64,000 nucleotides of DNA from Daucus carota subsp. sativus. Its lineage: Eukaryota; Streptophyta; Magnoliopsida; Apiales; Apiaceae. The DNA is taken from contig NC_030386.2 of assembly GCF_001625215.2 (NCBI RefSeq), positions 20,616,545 to 20,680,544 on the forward strand, given 5' to 3'. The translations under genes were made by a program, and so were the position numbers. The notes under the pieces are model-generated. The model was not told where the DNA came from, made no database searches, and saw only the letters and a program-made list of their open reading frames with translations. Below, piece after piece: positions 38,557-49,000 of the stretch (position 1 is its first letter; each line of letters begins with the position of its first letter).

Positions 38557-38977
38557 TGATAGGGGCCTCCTAAAATATCAGATACTCCGCCCCGGAGACC
38601 ACCTAGTACCCGCCAACTTCGTCACCCATTCCGCAGCCCGCTGTCCGGGACCTTGAAGCGGACATCAGCCTTGGACGCCCGCCATCTCCTCCCAACCGGG
38701 GGGCACGACACAGATCACATGAGGCTAGGCAGAAGCCGGGTTGAGGCCAGCAAGTATAAAGAAGAGAAGCGAAAGAGTAACCAAGTAAGTCCAAGTCTCT
38801 GGTCTAATTCTCTTCTCCTAAAAAGCTAAGACTAATTGTCACGCCGGAGGCGCGAATCGGACAACACCACCGATCGAGCGTTGTTTTGCAGGAACCCCAC
38901 CCTGATATGTCCACCACACGATGCAAAGAAGAGGAGCAGTAAAGAGTCACCTGGGAGATACAAAAATGGCCTTATCA
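38557..38977 (+). repeat. 5' LTR (421 bp)
   Basis: It has TG...CA borders, GC-rich U3-like sequence and a TATA-like TATAAA at 38755-38760 that could start transcription of the element. It is identical to the 3' LTR except at 38849. Confidence 0.96.
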
Positions 38978-38997
38978 TTTGGCGCGCCAGGAAGGGG
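38978..38997 (+). promoter_or_regulatory. Primer-binding-site-like sequence
   Basis: Immediately after the 5' LTR the sequence reads TTTGGCGCGCCAGGAAGGGG, in the position where the 3' end of a tRNA primes minus-strand synthesis. I have not assigned the tRNA species. Confidence 0.7.
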
Positions 38998-41900
38998 TTT
39001 GGTCTGAGAAACTCTCTCCCGTGCCTCGTATGGTTTCTCTGAATGTTTGAGACTCGTTCAGGGAGCAGGAAAAAAGTGAATCCGTTCGGAAAGATGGCAA
39101 GACCAAAAAGTTCTAGATCTGAAAGAAAAAATCAAGTCAATTTGTAGCCAGCTCAATCTACTATCTAAATCAAGCTAGCACCGAAGCAGAAGCATAGCAT
39201 ATTCAGTTTTAAAGCCTGCATCGGAGCAAATGTGGACAAAAAAAGATGGTGCCTAGTTTCAATTAGGGTTCCAACCCGGGAACTCGGTTCCGACTCAGTG
39301 AGTCAACCCGGCACTAGAGGGAATTCAACGAGTACCATCGGGTTAACTCAGTAACTCTCTCCCTTTCTCCCTCTTTCTCCCCCTCACTCTCTCCATCTCT
39401 CCTTTATGAATTTACGTAATCCTATGATTTGTTGCAACTGGAGACATGATTTGTTGCACCTGGAGATTGTTATTTGCTATGCAAATATAATTTGACGTGT
39501 CCAACTTGCTATTTAGCTCTTCAAATAAACTTCTAGAAAAGAGATTACTATATATATGCTGTCTAATTTTATTTATATATGAATTACGTCTGAAGCTGCT
39601 TATACGCATATTGCTATCTTGTTTCTGTCTGCCCAGTTTGAATGCTTTACTTTTATAATTTGTGCTACTATAATTGAATCAAGCTAGATCTTTCTTAAGC
39701 AAGCAGTCAGGCAATACGTAATAATTTCCGAGGCGACGTAATATTTTTGAAAGTTTCAGAATGATCTCAACGAGGTAATATTCAGTTAGCTGACAACATT
39801 TTTGTGGGCTCGGCTCTCAATTAAAAGATACCAGGATACTAGGAAACAACTCTGTAATCCTGCGGTTACAACTCCAAGATGTATTTTAGTTACCGCGAGC
39901 ATTAATCTCAAAAGCATGTTAGTCATTTTGACTTGCAATTTTTATTCATCTGTCCATGATTATACAATTTTATCTTTCCATCATCATCATGATAATTATT
40001 TCTTCTAACCAATTGCGCTTCTGTATTATCTCCTGGCTCTTGCTTTGTTGAGGGAAAAACAAGACAAAAGCTAAAATTCACACATCTAGGCAAGAGTATT
40101 CCAAGCTTCCTGGACTTGTCGAGGGAATTGCAAAGAGTCGACAGGGAGTCATGTGGTACAAGCAAACTCAGCTGATAAATCAAGAAGTCAGCTAGAGTTT
40201 AATCAAGATGGCAACAACAGCACTTTATGTTCTTAACTTGAACCGCTTATAGCATTCTGGAATCTGGACTCCCTGCACAAACAAATTATGGCATGACAAC
40301 TAGCCATGGACACCAGGCTCTCATTTCCCGGCAGCAAGATGAATCTAAAACGGCTCCATTCTTCTTCCTAAATCTGTCAACAACAAATAATCAAGGGAGA
40401 ATTGTATGACAAATTATACTTGCAGCCTCAAAGCCAGTCGATCATGGTAGATAGCTCAGAATTCCTCGCTATGCACCTAAGATGGCTCAGACTATCTAAA
40501 AAGAAAAAAGAAGAAGAAGAGCACCACATGAGCTTTTTGTCTGGAACAAACAATCCATCGGGTATTCTAAATAAACGGAGCAACATACATTGAGCCAGAT
40601 GCAAGTTTGATAATGACATCGTGCAAATTCGAGGACTCAAGTCTCATCGGAAGATTACCAGGTCACTCTATCCTCTGCAAACAAATAAGATATACTATAG
40701 TCCGCTAAAGTATCCCTTTATAAAGTATTTTAATTGCTTAGAATCAGTCCTGCATGCTTCAATGTCTTGAAACAACCAATACTCTAAATAGCAAATGAGA
40801 ATTTTGACAGTTTTTTTTAACTAGATAAAAGCATCAACTCTTGCGTTAACGTTAGTTACATGTGATTTGCAAAGACCTCATATAAAAATTCATATCTACA
40901 GCAAAATACGACACTGCTACACCAACTCACGTGCTATACTTGCTCTCGCTGAATTAATGTGCCAGACTATATATCTTTCTGTGAATATTCTTACTGCTAA
41001 CTGTGCACATCACACTTGAAGTAGTATTTGTCCAATATATGATCTTACAATAAATCCGAGATAAATTCTGTAATCTCCTGATACTAGCTACAAGATTCTT
41101 CTAATTTACTCTTGCAAATATGGTTTTTATATGTCTTTAACCACTTAAAATTAATCATGCATGCCTATAAGTTGGTCCCTTCACCTACATGATGTCTTTG
41201 AGGCTATGATTAACATCAGCAATTGCAGAGACAAATTAACTCATAGTTACTGACTGATAATTTGCTTATATTGCGTACTTAAGAAAAACTCTTCATGATT
41301 CATTGCACTGTGGATTTTGCGTTATAATTGTTTTAGCAGAATAATTGCCTAACTTGGCGGAATAGATGATTTAGAAAATTCTCCTGTAATAAGTGAATGA
41401 AAATCTGATAAACTCTTTACCCGAGCTTAATACCAGTCCTCGCTCATTCTTTACATGATTAGTAGACTCTGAAAAATTATAATTAAAGTGCACACTTCTA
41501 CAACTCAATATATATGCAAATTCATTATATATGTGCAAGTAAATGAGCATGAACAACGTGCTTCTACTGGAAATGGGTTCTCTGTCCTCTTTTTTCTTAA
41601 ACACATATTAATGCTATTTGTTTATATGGCGTATATGTTGACACTGATATATGATGAAATATTTGAAAATTTGTATAAAACCAAGCAAAACAATTTGCAA
41701 AGGCCAGTCTGGTACACCTTCTTATCAGAATAACAACATTCTGCACTCCTGCAAGCACCATCTTTGATGCATTTCAATGCCTCTGACTACTTTTTCATGT
41801 CTAGCTATATCCCTAATTGTCATATGGCATCTATTTTTCCTTTGCTCTGCTTTATTTCAAGTGTTCAGAAGTGGCAGCAGAACCATATTGTCAAGGCGAA

Positions 41901-43438
41901 AAGAAGTACTTGTATGTTCAATTTCAACTCTCAGCAAATGAGAAAAGATAAAAGAAAAATCTACTGAGCCTCAGCCTCCTTGGTCCCAGGAGCTCCATTG
42001 CTTTGATGGTCGTTAAAGGAACTTCAATGCTTTGTGGATTCTTGGATATATTCACATCCCTTCTTTGTAGTGGCTTAAGTGACTCAGGATCTATCTGAAT
42101 TAAAAGGCCCTCGTTTCAGGGAGTGTCAAATACTATGGATCTCTAGGATTGCTTGATTTACATGACGGATGATGACTTAGAAAAGCTTCAGCATGACTCC
42201 CATTCTTGGACAGCAAGAAGTCTTGTCAGTCTCCTCAATCTGCCCGACAAGAATCCTGCAGTACTGCTTCATTGACGATTTTGCTTCTGATTTCTTTTCA
42301 AGTCTTCAAAAACCTGGTTACTACTTTGATGCCAACTTGAGCAATAGATAATAATCAGCCTGGGACGACCTAACAAATATTACAGTACGAGTGATCAGTT
42401 TGTGTAACAGTGGGAATCAAGTGACACGAACCGAGACCAAACAATCACCTACAATTATTAATAAAAGGAGCAACATATAGTAAGCCATGGACAAGCCTGA
42501 GGATGACATTCAACACAAATTTGAAGACTCAAGTCTAGTTGAAAGAGCACCGGATGCAATGACAAGCGAAATGGAAAGCTTTACAGTCTCGAAAAGCTCC
42601 ACCAAATCATATCTACAGGAATGGCCGAAATCGAGTTGTAAAATTATGCATCAAGTCCTAATTAAATCTGTGCCATCTCAGAAAGACTTTGTTGAATCAA
42701 CTTATGAAGAAAACTGAAGCCCAAACCGGATACTTCATCTAATGGAATCAAGCCAACAAGAAAGGAATTGCGGATTTTTGAGCCCCCGTTTCCAAAACAA
42801 CACAGATAAAGAAATTAAAGTTCTAGGAGCATCTACCAACTATTTAGAAAACAAGCCTCATTCAAACCCTCCGAGGTCGAGATAAAAGGAAAAAGAAGAA
42901 GAAGAAGGGAGAAGAATGACAATACTGCAGTAAACTGATGGATAACTTCTGGCGGAGAAACGACACCCGACAAAACTATCTCTCCAGGATCATCAACGAC
43001 TACTCAGGCCAGATACAACATTTGTCGAGCTGCTGATAGAGCTTCGAGCATAGTATTCTTGTTGTTATAAGATAAGGAAAAAAGATTTCAACAAGTCGGA
43101 AGCTAGAGACGGAATTCAACAGCATCAACACAACATCCCAGAAAATAAGATGTGGAGCGGAACTGTTGGTTGTTAACTACAATCTATAGCGAAAGAATTG
43201 TGTTTGATAAATACCAGAATGACACATGAGTTCCAAATTAATGTCACGTCAGGTGATCTCGTAAGACATGGCCCCTGCAATTTTCTATGGGTTATCTGGC
43301 GTTATAATAAAAGCACCATCAGAGCATAAGTCTGAAGACAGGATCTTGCAAATCGGAGGGCTAAAATCTCGATAAAAGTATATCAGGCGACAAAGTCATC
43401 AAAAACAACAATGTCATGAAAGTCACAAGGTAACAAAG
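38998..43438 (+). other. Non-coding interior of the LTR element with diverged internal duplication
   Basis: No protein domains are seen. A block at about 40,565-40,640 (GGAGCAACATACATTGAGCC, later GAGGACTCAAGTCT) recurs in diverged form at about 42,465-42,545 (GGAGCAACATATAGTAAGCC, later GAAGACTCAAGTCT), showing an internal duplication about 1.9 kb apart. A 76-codon frame at 42487-42717 has no recognisable family. Confidence 0.6.
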
Positions 43439-43880
43439 TCAAATAATATGGGACTTCAACCCCATACACAAACACAACACATGACGGACTATCCCGTTAC
43501 TATCAAATAATATGGGACTTCACCCCCATACACAAACACAACATATGACGGACTATCCCGTTACTATCAAATAATATGGGACTTCACCCCCATACACAAA
43601 CACAACACATGACGGACTATCCCGTTACTATCAAATAATATGGGACTTCAACCCCATACACAAACACAACACATGACGGACTATCCCGTTACTATCAAAT
43701 AATATGGGACTTCACCCCATACACAAACACAACACATGACGGACTATCCCGTTACTATCAAATAATATGGGACTTCACCCCCATACACAAACACAACACA
43801 TGACGGACTATCCCGTTACTATCAAATAATATGGGACTTCACCCCCATACACAAACACAACACATGACGGACTACATCCC
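43439..43880 (+). repeat. Tandem array of an about 64-bp unit, nearly seven copies, inside the LTR element
   Basis: The unit contains CAAATAATATGGGACTTC, CCCCATACACAAACACAACA and GACGGACTATCCCGTTACTA. Copies start near 43440, 43504, 43568, 43632, 43696, 43759 and 43823; one is a base shorter. The copies are almost identical, differing mainly at CAACCCC versus CACCCCC. Such arrays just upstream of the 3' LTR are known in some plant Ty3-type elements. Confidence 0.93.
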
Positions 43881-44675
43881 GTTGGCACCTGCCTCCGCAG
43901 ATCTTGTACTCAAAATTCGGATCAAAGCACCAAATCTAATTGCTTCCTTGAACCACTAAAGTAATTCAAAGAAGCAGGGGGGCAATGCTAGTACCTGCTA
44001 TCATGAGTACCCGCTAACAGCCACCTAAACAATGGATTACGGAAACTATGCCCACCCGGAGACACGACAAGAATGCTTGAGAGCACGCGCCTATTAGCAA
44101 CGGAGGTCATGTTACAACAGGTATCAATATCTACTATATATAGACATGAATCACTACACACCAACACAAACAATATTCTGGACAACATTATAATTATCTG
44201 CTTTTTACTGTTTTAAGATTTGCACAAAGCAGGGTAAGTTAAATGGTCAAGTCACACGTACACTTTTGACAGTATTCGTGATCAAGAAAAAAAAAATGCT
44301 AAAACACATCTTAAGTATCTTATACTCCTCCAACTCACTAAAGCAAGTTAAAGTAGTGGGGGGCAATGATAGTACCCCGCTTCCCCGTGGTCTTTTACCC
44401 GGTTCCTTTATATAATACCCGCCTCTCAGTCTGTTATCCGTTCTGCAATGCTTTTACCGTTACAATATATATATATTCTATCACACAAATAATGGGACAG
44501 AAAGATGACGAGACGAGATAGGCACTTTTTGTAAAAAGAATTCTCGAATAAAAAACGTATCCAAAGCAAGACCCGGAGTCCAGAAAAATTGTCCGTGATC
44601 CCCCTTCCGCTGTCACTAAAAATCCAACTTAACACATTATTTATACTTCCCCGTACCTATCAATAATAGCCAGGA

Positions 44676-44690
44676 GAAGCAGGGGGGCAA
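44676..44690 (+). promoter_or_regulatory. Polypurine tract of the LTR element
   Basis: AGAAGCAGGGGGGCAA directly precedes the TGATAG start of the 3' LTR, the expected position for plus-strand priming. Similar G6-CAATG motifs occur at 43,971-43,990 and 44,354-44,370. Confidence 0.8.
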
Positions 44691-45111
44691 TGATAGGGGC
44701 CTCCTAAAATATCAGATACTCCGCCCCGGAGACCACCTAGTACCCGCCAACTTCGTCACCCATTCCGCAGCCCGCTGTCCGGGACCTTGAAGCGGACATC
44801 AGCCTTGGACGCCCGCCATCTCCTCCCAACCGGGGGGCACGACACAGATCACATGAGGCTAGGCAGAAGCCGGGTTGAGGCCAGCAAGTATAAAGAAGAG
44901 AAGCGAAAGAGTAACCAAGTAAGTCCAAGTCTCTGGTCTAATTCTCTTCTCCTAAAAAGCTAAGACTAATTGTCACGCCGGAAGCGCGAATCGGACAACA
45001 CCACCGATCGAGCGTTGTTTTGCAGGAACCCCACCCTGATATGTCCACCACACGATGCAAAGAAGAGGAGCAGTAAAGAGTCACCTGGGAGATACAAAAA
45101 TGGCCTTATCA
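44691..45111 (+). repeat. 3' LTR (421 bp)
   Basis: This is a direct copy of the 5' LTR with a single substitution at 44983, followed immediately by the GATAG target duplication. Confidence 0.96.
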
Positions 45112-45245
45112 GATAGTTTGCGTGATGAAAAGATTAAAGTTTTCTGGGGAAAACTTGTTTGGTTCTCGAACTGCATCCCCAAGCACGCATTTCTTTTATG
45201 GTTAGCTGTCAAGAGGAAGCTGTCAACTCAGGATGGACTTCAGCT
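45112..45245 (+). pseudogene. LINE reverse-transcriptase C-terminal (zf-RVT-like) remnant, split by the LTR element
   Basis: The plus-strand translation contains KVFWGKLVWFSNCIPKHAFL and LWLAVKRKLSTQDGL, the pattern W-x-LVW-x(5)-PKHAF-x-LWLA-x(4)-L-T-D-L of the plant LINE zinc-binding reverse-transcriptase domain. Only this short segment survives; the catalytic reverse-transcriptase core is not nearby. The sequence left of the LTR element (about 38,500-38,551) should be its other half, since the GATAG duplication joins them. Confidence 0.8.
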
Positions 45246-46062
45246 TTGTCAAGTTTATTCGGAATACTTATATTATTTGTTGGTTTCTATGACCTGTAAC
45301 ATAACATGCACAGGGTTCGATTGTGTTGCCTGTTAAGATGGCTGGATTGCGTTCCCGACTTGCGTTGATTTTTGTTTGTTTTCGGAGGGTGTTCTTTCAA
45401 TTAACATGTTGAATTGAATTCTGGATTTGAGTTGATTTTTGTTTGTTTCTTCGAGGGTGTTCTTTCAAACTTGTACTCCATCAAACTTGTCGCACACTAG
45501 ATTTGTTCATTCACTTTAATTTAATGTAGTTTTATAATTAGATTAAAAAACGAATAGTAAGTGGACAACATAAAATTGGGATCTTAACAAAATAAATAAG
45601 ATGAAAAAAAATAGAATTATTCTACAAATTTGGAAACAATGAACACAAAAATCACAAAAACAATTAGGAAAAAAAATCACAAAAACAATTTATTTATTTA
45701 CAAACTGGAAGTTAGATTTATAAAAATAAATAGAGTAACTTAGAAAAAAAACAAATAAAGTAAAAAAAAAGAGAGGCATAATTCAACACCAATCATGAAT
45801 GACTGAGTTCTGTAAAAAAAAAAAAATCATGAATGACTGAGCAGTACAAACAGTTGTCTAGAAAGATCTTGCAACCGAAAAGTTGAAAACAGCACACAAA
45901 TTCACATTAACAAACACAGTTAACAACACGACATAAAAATCATCATCAATAATTATAATCAAACATACATACACACACATACAGCCCAAAGACTGAAAAA
46001 GAGCGTAGATCCATCGATCGATCCAGGCAGGCAGGTTTTCAATTTGCAAAATCAAATCGATC
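45246..46062. other. Spacer and RABG3 promoter/leader
   Basis: A diverged tandem repeat with TTGATTTTTGTTTG and GAGGGTGTTCTTTCAA occurs twice near 45,365-45,465. An AT-rich stretch follows. The last about 100 bases before 46,063 (containing CATCGATCGATCCAGGCAGG) are likely the RABG3 leader. No TATA box was assigned. Confidence 0.5.
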
Positions 46063-49000
46063 ATGCCTTCCCGTCGACGAACGCTTTTGAAAGTCATCAT
46101 CCTCGGCGATAGCGGGTATTTGATCTATCTATTTCGTTACAACTCTCGATAAATAATAATTATTTAGTTTAATTTTTATTCGGTGTGATTTTGCAGTGTT
46201 GGCAAGACCTCGCTGATGAATCAGTATCCTTACAATTTTGATTATACAAGTTACTGTTAATTTTTGATTTTTTGAATTTATTACGAAGTTTTTCAAATTT
46301 AACTTGTTTAGTTGTTATGTGAATCTTCGTGCTGTCGTGTTTTTTCTTTAACGATTTGATTATAGATATGTGAACAAGAAGTTTAGTACTCAGTATAAGG
46401 CTACTATTGGAGCTGATTTCTTGACCAAGGAGATTCAGTTTGAGGATAGGCTCTTCACTCTTCAGGTTCTCGTTTCGGTTATTGTATATATTCATGGAAT
46501 TGTTGTTTCTTCGGAAACGATTTTTTAGTTGTAGTATCTTTTATGTTACTCCCTCCGTCCCATTTTATGTGACCTTTTTTCCTTTTTGGGACGTCCCAAA
46601 AAGAATGAACCTAGAATACTTACTAGTTTTGAACACTACTTTTCACTATTACACCCACTAACTCTATATTTTATACTCTCTTACTGTTAAATAAACACTA
46701 TTACACCCACTATTTTTCTCCACTATCTCAAATCTATTATTAAATATTGATAGGTCCCACCACTTTACCCACTTTTCAACTACATTTACTATCTTTTCTT
46801 AATCTCCGTGAAAATCAAACCCGTTCACATAAAATGGGACGGAGGTAGTATAAGATTGTAGTTTTTGGTGAGAGAACTGATTGTGAAATTTTCAGTTTAC
46901 GTTGATATGACCTTCATTTAATTTGTTTATTCTTGGAGTTTTTGAGATTAAGACTTTTTAGCAGTCGGATTGTGGGCTTCTAAGTGAATATCTATGACTG
47001 TATTTGTCAACCACATAGTTTGGTAACGGAGATAATCCAAGACAATTTGCAGTTGATTGAGATGTTATTTAAATGCTAGCAGTTCATTTATGAATTACTG
47101 CTTGGTATTAGTATATTGTTCGTATGTTGGATTACTGTACCTTTTGGCTACTTTATGAATGTTCAGGATAGGCACTAGGATGGGCTGCTTTTTTCCTTTT
47201 TCTTTATGCATATGAATTGGGAGACAGACAAACCAAGAAGTGAGTTATTTATACCAAGCATTCTTCTTACGGCTAGATCCAATCTCCTGGTCCCTGCGGA
47301 AAGGAAAAATAATTTCAAGTATATTTAAGTATATAAGGGCTCTTGCGGTCTTTACACAACTAAACTGCTAATTTAATTAGCCCCTTTAGGTTCTTTAAAT
47401 TCCGTGGGTGGTGTAGCTACCGAGAACTTTCGATCGATCCGGATACTTGGGATGCTATGGATGAAGACATGGTTTCTTTGGATCCCATTGAATTTCATTC
47501 GGATTATGAGAAGACAAAAACTTACAAAATCATCAAATTGCCAATTCCTCTCCATTCAACCTCACAACCCCTGTCCATCAGTCGTCGATGGAAGCCTTGA
47601 ATTTCCTCATTGAAGCTGTCATTCTTGCAACTACTTTTAGTTACTTATGCAATCTCAATCTCTTGCCGCCACAACTGCCCTTTGTTGGAAGCCTGCACCT
47701 TTCCAGAAACCTCCACCACCTCTCCCTTGCCTGAAGCCTGTGCCACAGGTCACCGTCTCTCTTACTCCCAGCTCCTCAGGCAATTTTAATTCCTTGGCGC
47801 CACCACTACCTCACTGGTAAACTTCACTTTCTTCATCAACGCTGCCATGAGACAGTCTCTCACATTTTCTCCGGAAATTTCATTCTTTTGTCGCCATCAC
47901 CACCACCGCCTCCAGTCCAGAATCCTCCACATTCCCCATTGCAGCCACCACTAGCTCTCTCTTCTCCTTCCATATCCTCTTGCAATCCCAATACTTCCCA
48001 GCTTCTTTTTCAGTCTCGCTTCCCTTCTCTCTCCAACAAAATACGAAACAGAGTTAATCTCATTTCTTTGCAATTTATTGGGTATCTAGGATCCGGAAGT
48101 TGTAGCACTGGAGTTAGGTTTGCAAAGAGTGCTTTTTATGTTTTCACCAAATGTTATTCTGAAAGTCTATAATCACAGCCAAATATGGAAAAACCAATAT
48201 TTTTTGGGAAAAATATTTTCTAGAAGCTATATTCTGAAATCAAAGTAGTTTTACTTTATATAGTTTGCCAGTTTCCTGAATGTTGCATGATATTGGCTAT
48301 GTAGGTGATCTGATCGTACTTTGTGTTATGTTATGGCCCTTGTGGGATAGTTTGGTGTCTGTTGTGAAGAAAGATCGATTGCTTGAGCTATTCTTTTTAT
48401 TCTGCAGATCTGGGATACTGCTGGACAGGAACGCTTTCAGAGTCTTGGTGTTGCTTTCTATCGTGGTGCTGATTGTTGTGTTCTTGTATATGACGTAAAT
48501 GTGATGAAGTCATTTGACAACCTAAACAATTGGAGGGAAGAGTTTCTTATTCAGGCACATTTCTTTCACCCTTTTGTATTTCTTAAAATTAACTTGATAA
48601 TTTTGTTGGAAATTGGAAGTATGTTATCATTATTTTCAAAAACGCTCCCACAAGTTATATATCAAATGGAGTACATAGTATATGACATGATGTTTCTTTC
48701 TTCTTTTTTTTTTTTTTGGCAGGCAAGTCCTTCGGATCCAGAAAATTTCCCTTTTGTTGTTCTGGGAAACAAGACAGATGTAGATGGTGGAAACAGCAGA
48801 GTGGTATGGCTTTCTTTAAATTCTTCTATCACTTGCTTACAACCCGTGCTATGCACAGTTTTTTTTATATCCCATTGATATTTATATTGGTTATGTACTT
48901 TATTATTTTATTTATACAAATGTAATCTCTTTTCTTTCAACAATAATATTTAGTTACCTTTTGTTGTGTGGATCGAGCCTATGTTACATGATAATATTAA

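Larger units (their letters stand above)
38557..45111 (+). mobile_element. Complete, young, non-coding LTR retrotransposon (LARD-like)
   Basis: Two direct 421-bp LTRs (38557-38977 and 44691-45111) begin TGATAGGGGCC and end GGCCTTATCA. They differ at one base (38849 G versus 44983 A). The 5-bp target duplication GATAG lies at 38552-38556 and 45112-45116. A primer-binding-like sequence (TTTGGCGCGCCAGGAAGG) follows the 5' LTR, and a polypurine tract (AGCAGGGGGGCAA) precedes the 3' LTR. The 5,713-bp interior has no gag, protease, reverse transcriptase or integrase reading frame; the longest frames are under 100 codons. It must have moved using proteins of another element. The lineage (Ty3 or Ty1 type) cannot be read without coding sequence; the primer site is unlike the usual TGGTATCAGA copia motif. 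Confidence 0.95.

Noticed and set aside
38603-38794. 63-codon frame present identically in both LTRs (also 44737-44928)
   Set aside because: Antisense frame within the LTR; its identity follows from LTR duplication and there is no sign of coding constraint.
38785-38891. GTAAGT ... TTTTGCAG pair inside the LTR as a possible leader intron
   Set aside because: The donor lies at or before the expected transcription start (about 30 bp after the TATA-like site), so it would probably not be in the transcript.
42487-42717. 76-codon frame in the LTR element as a possible gag remnant
   Set aside because: No zinc knuckle or gag-like motif; too short and part of a duplicated non-coding block.
43439-43880. 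CRISPR-like regular repeat array
   Set aside because: Repeats are contiguous 64-bp units without unique spacers, inside a plant retrotransposon.
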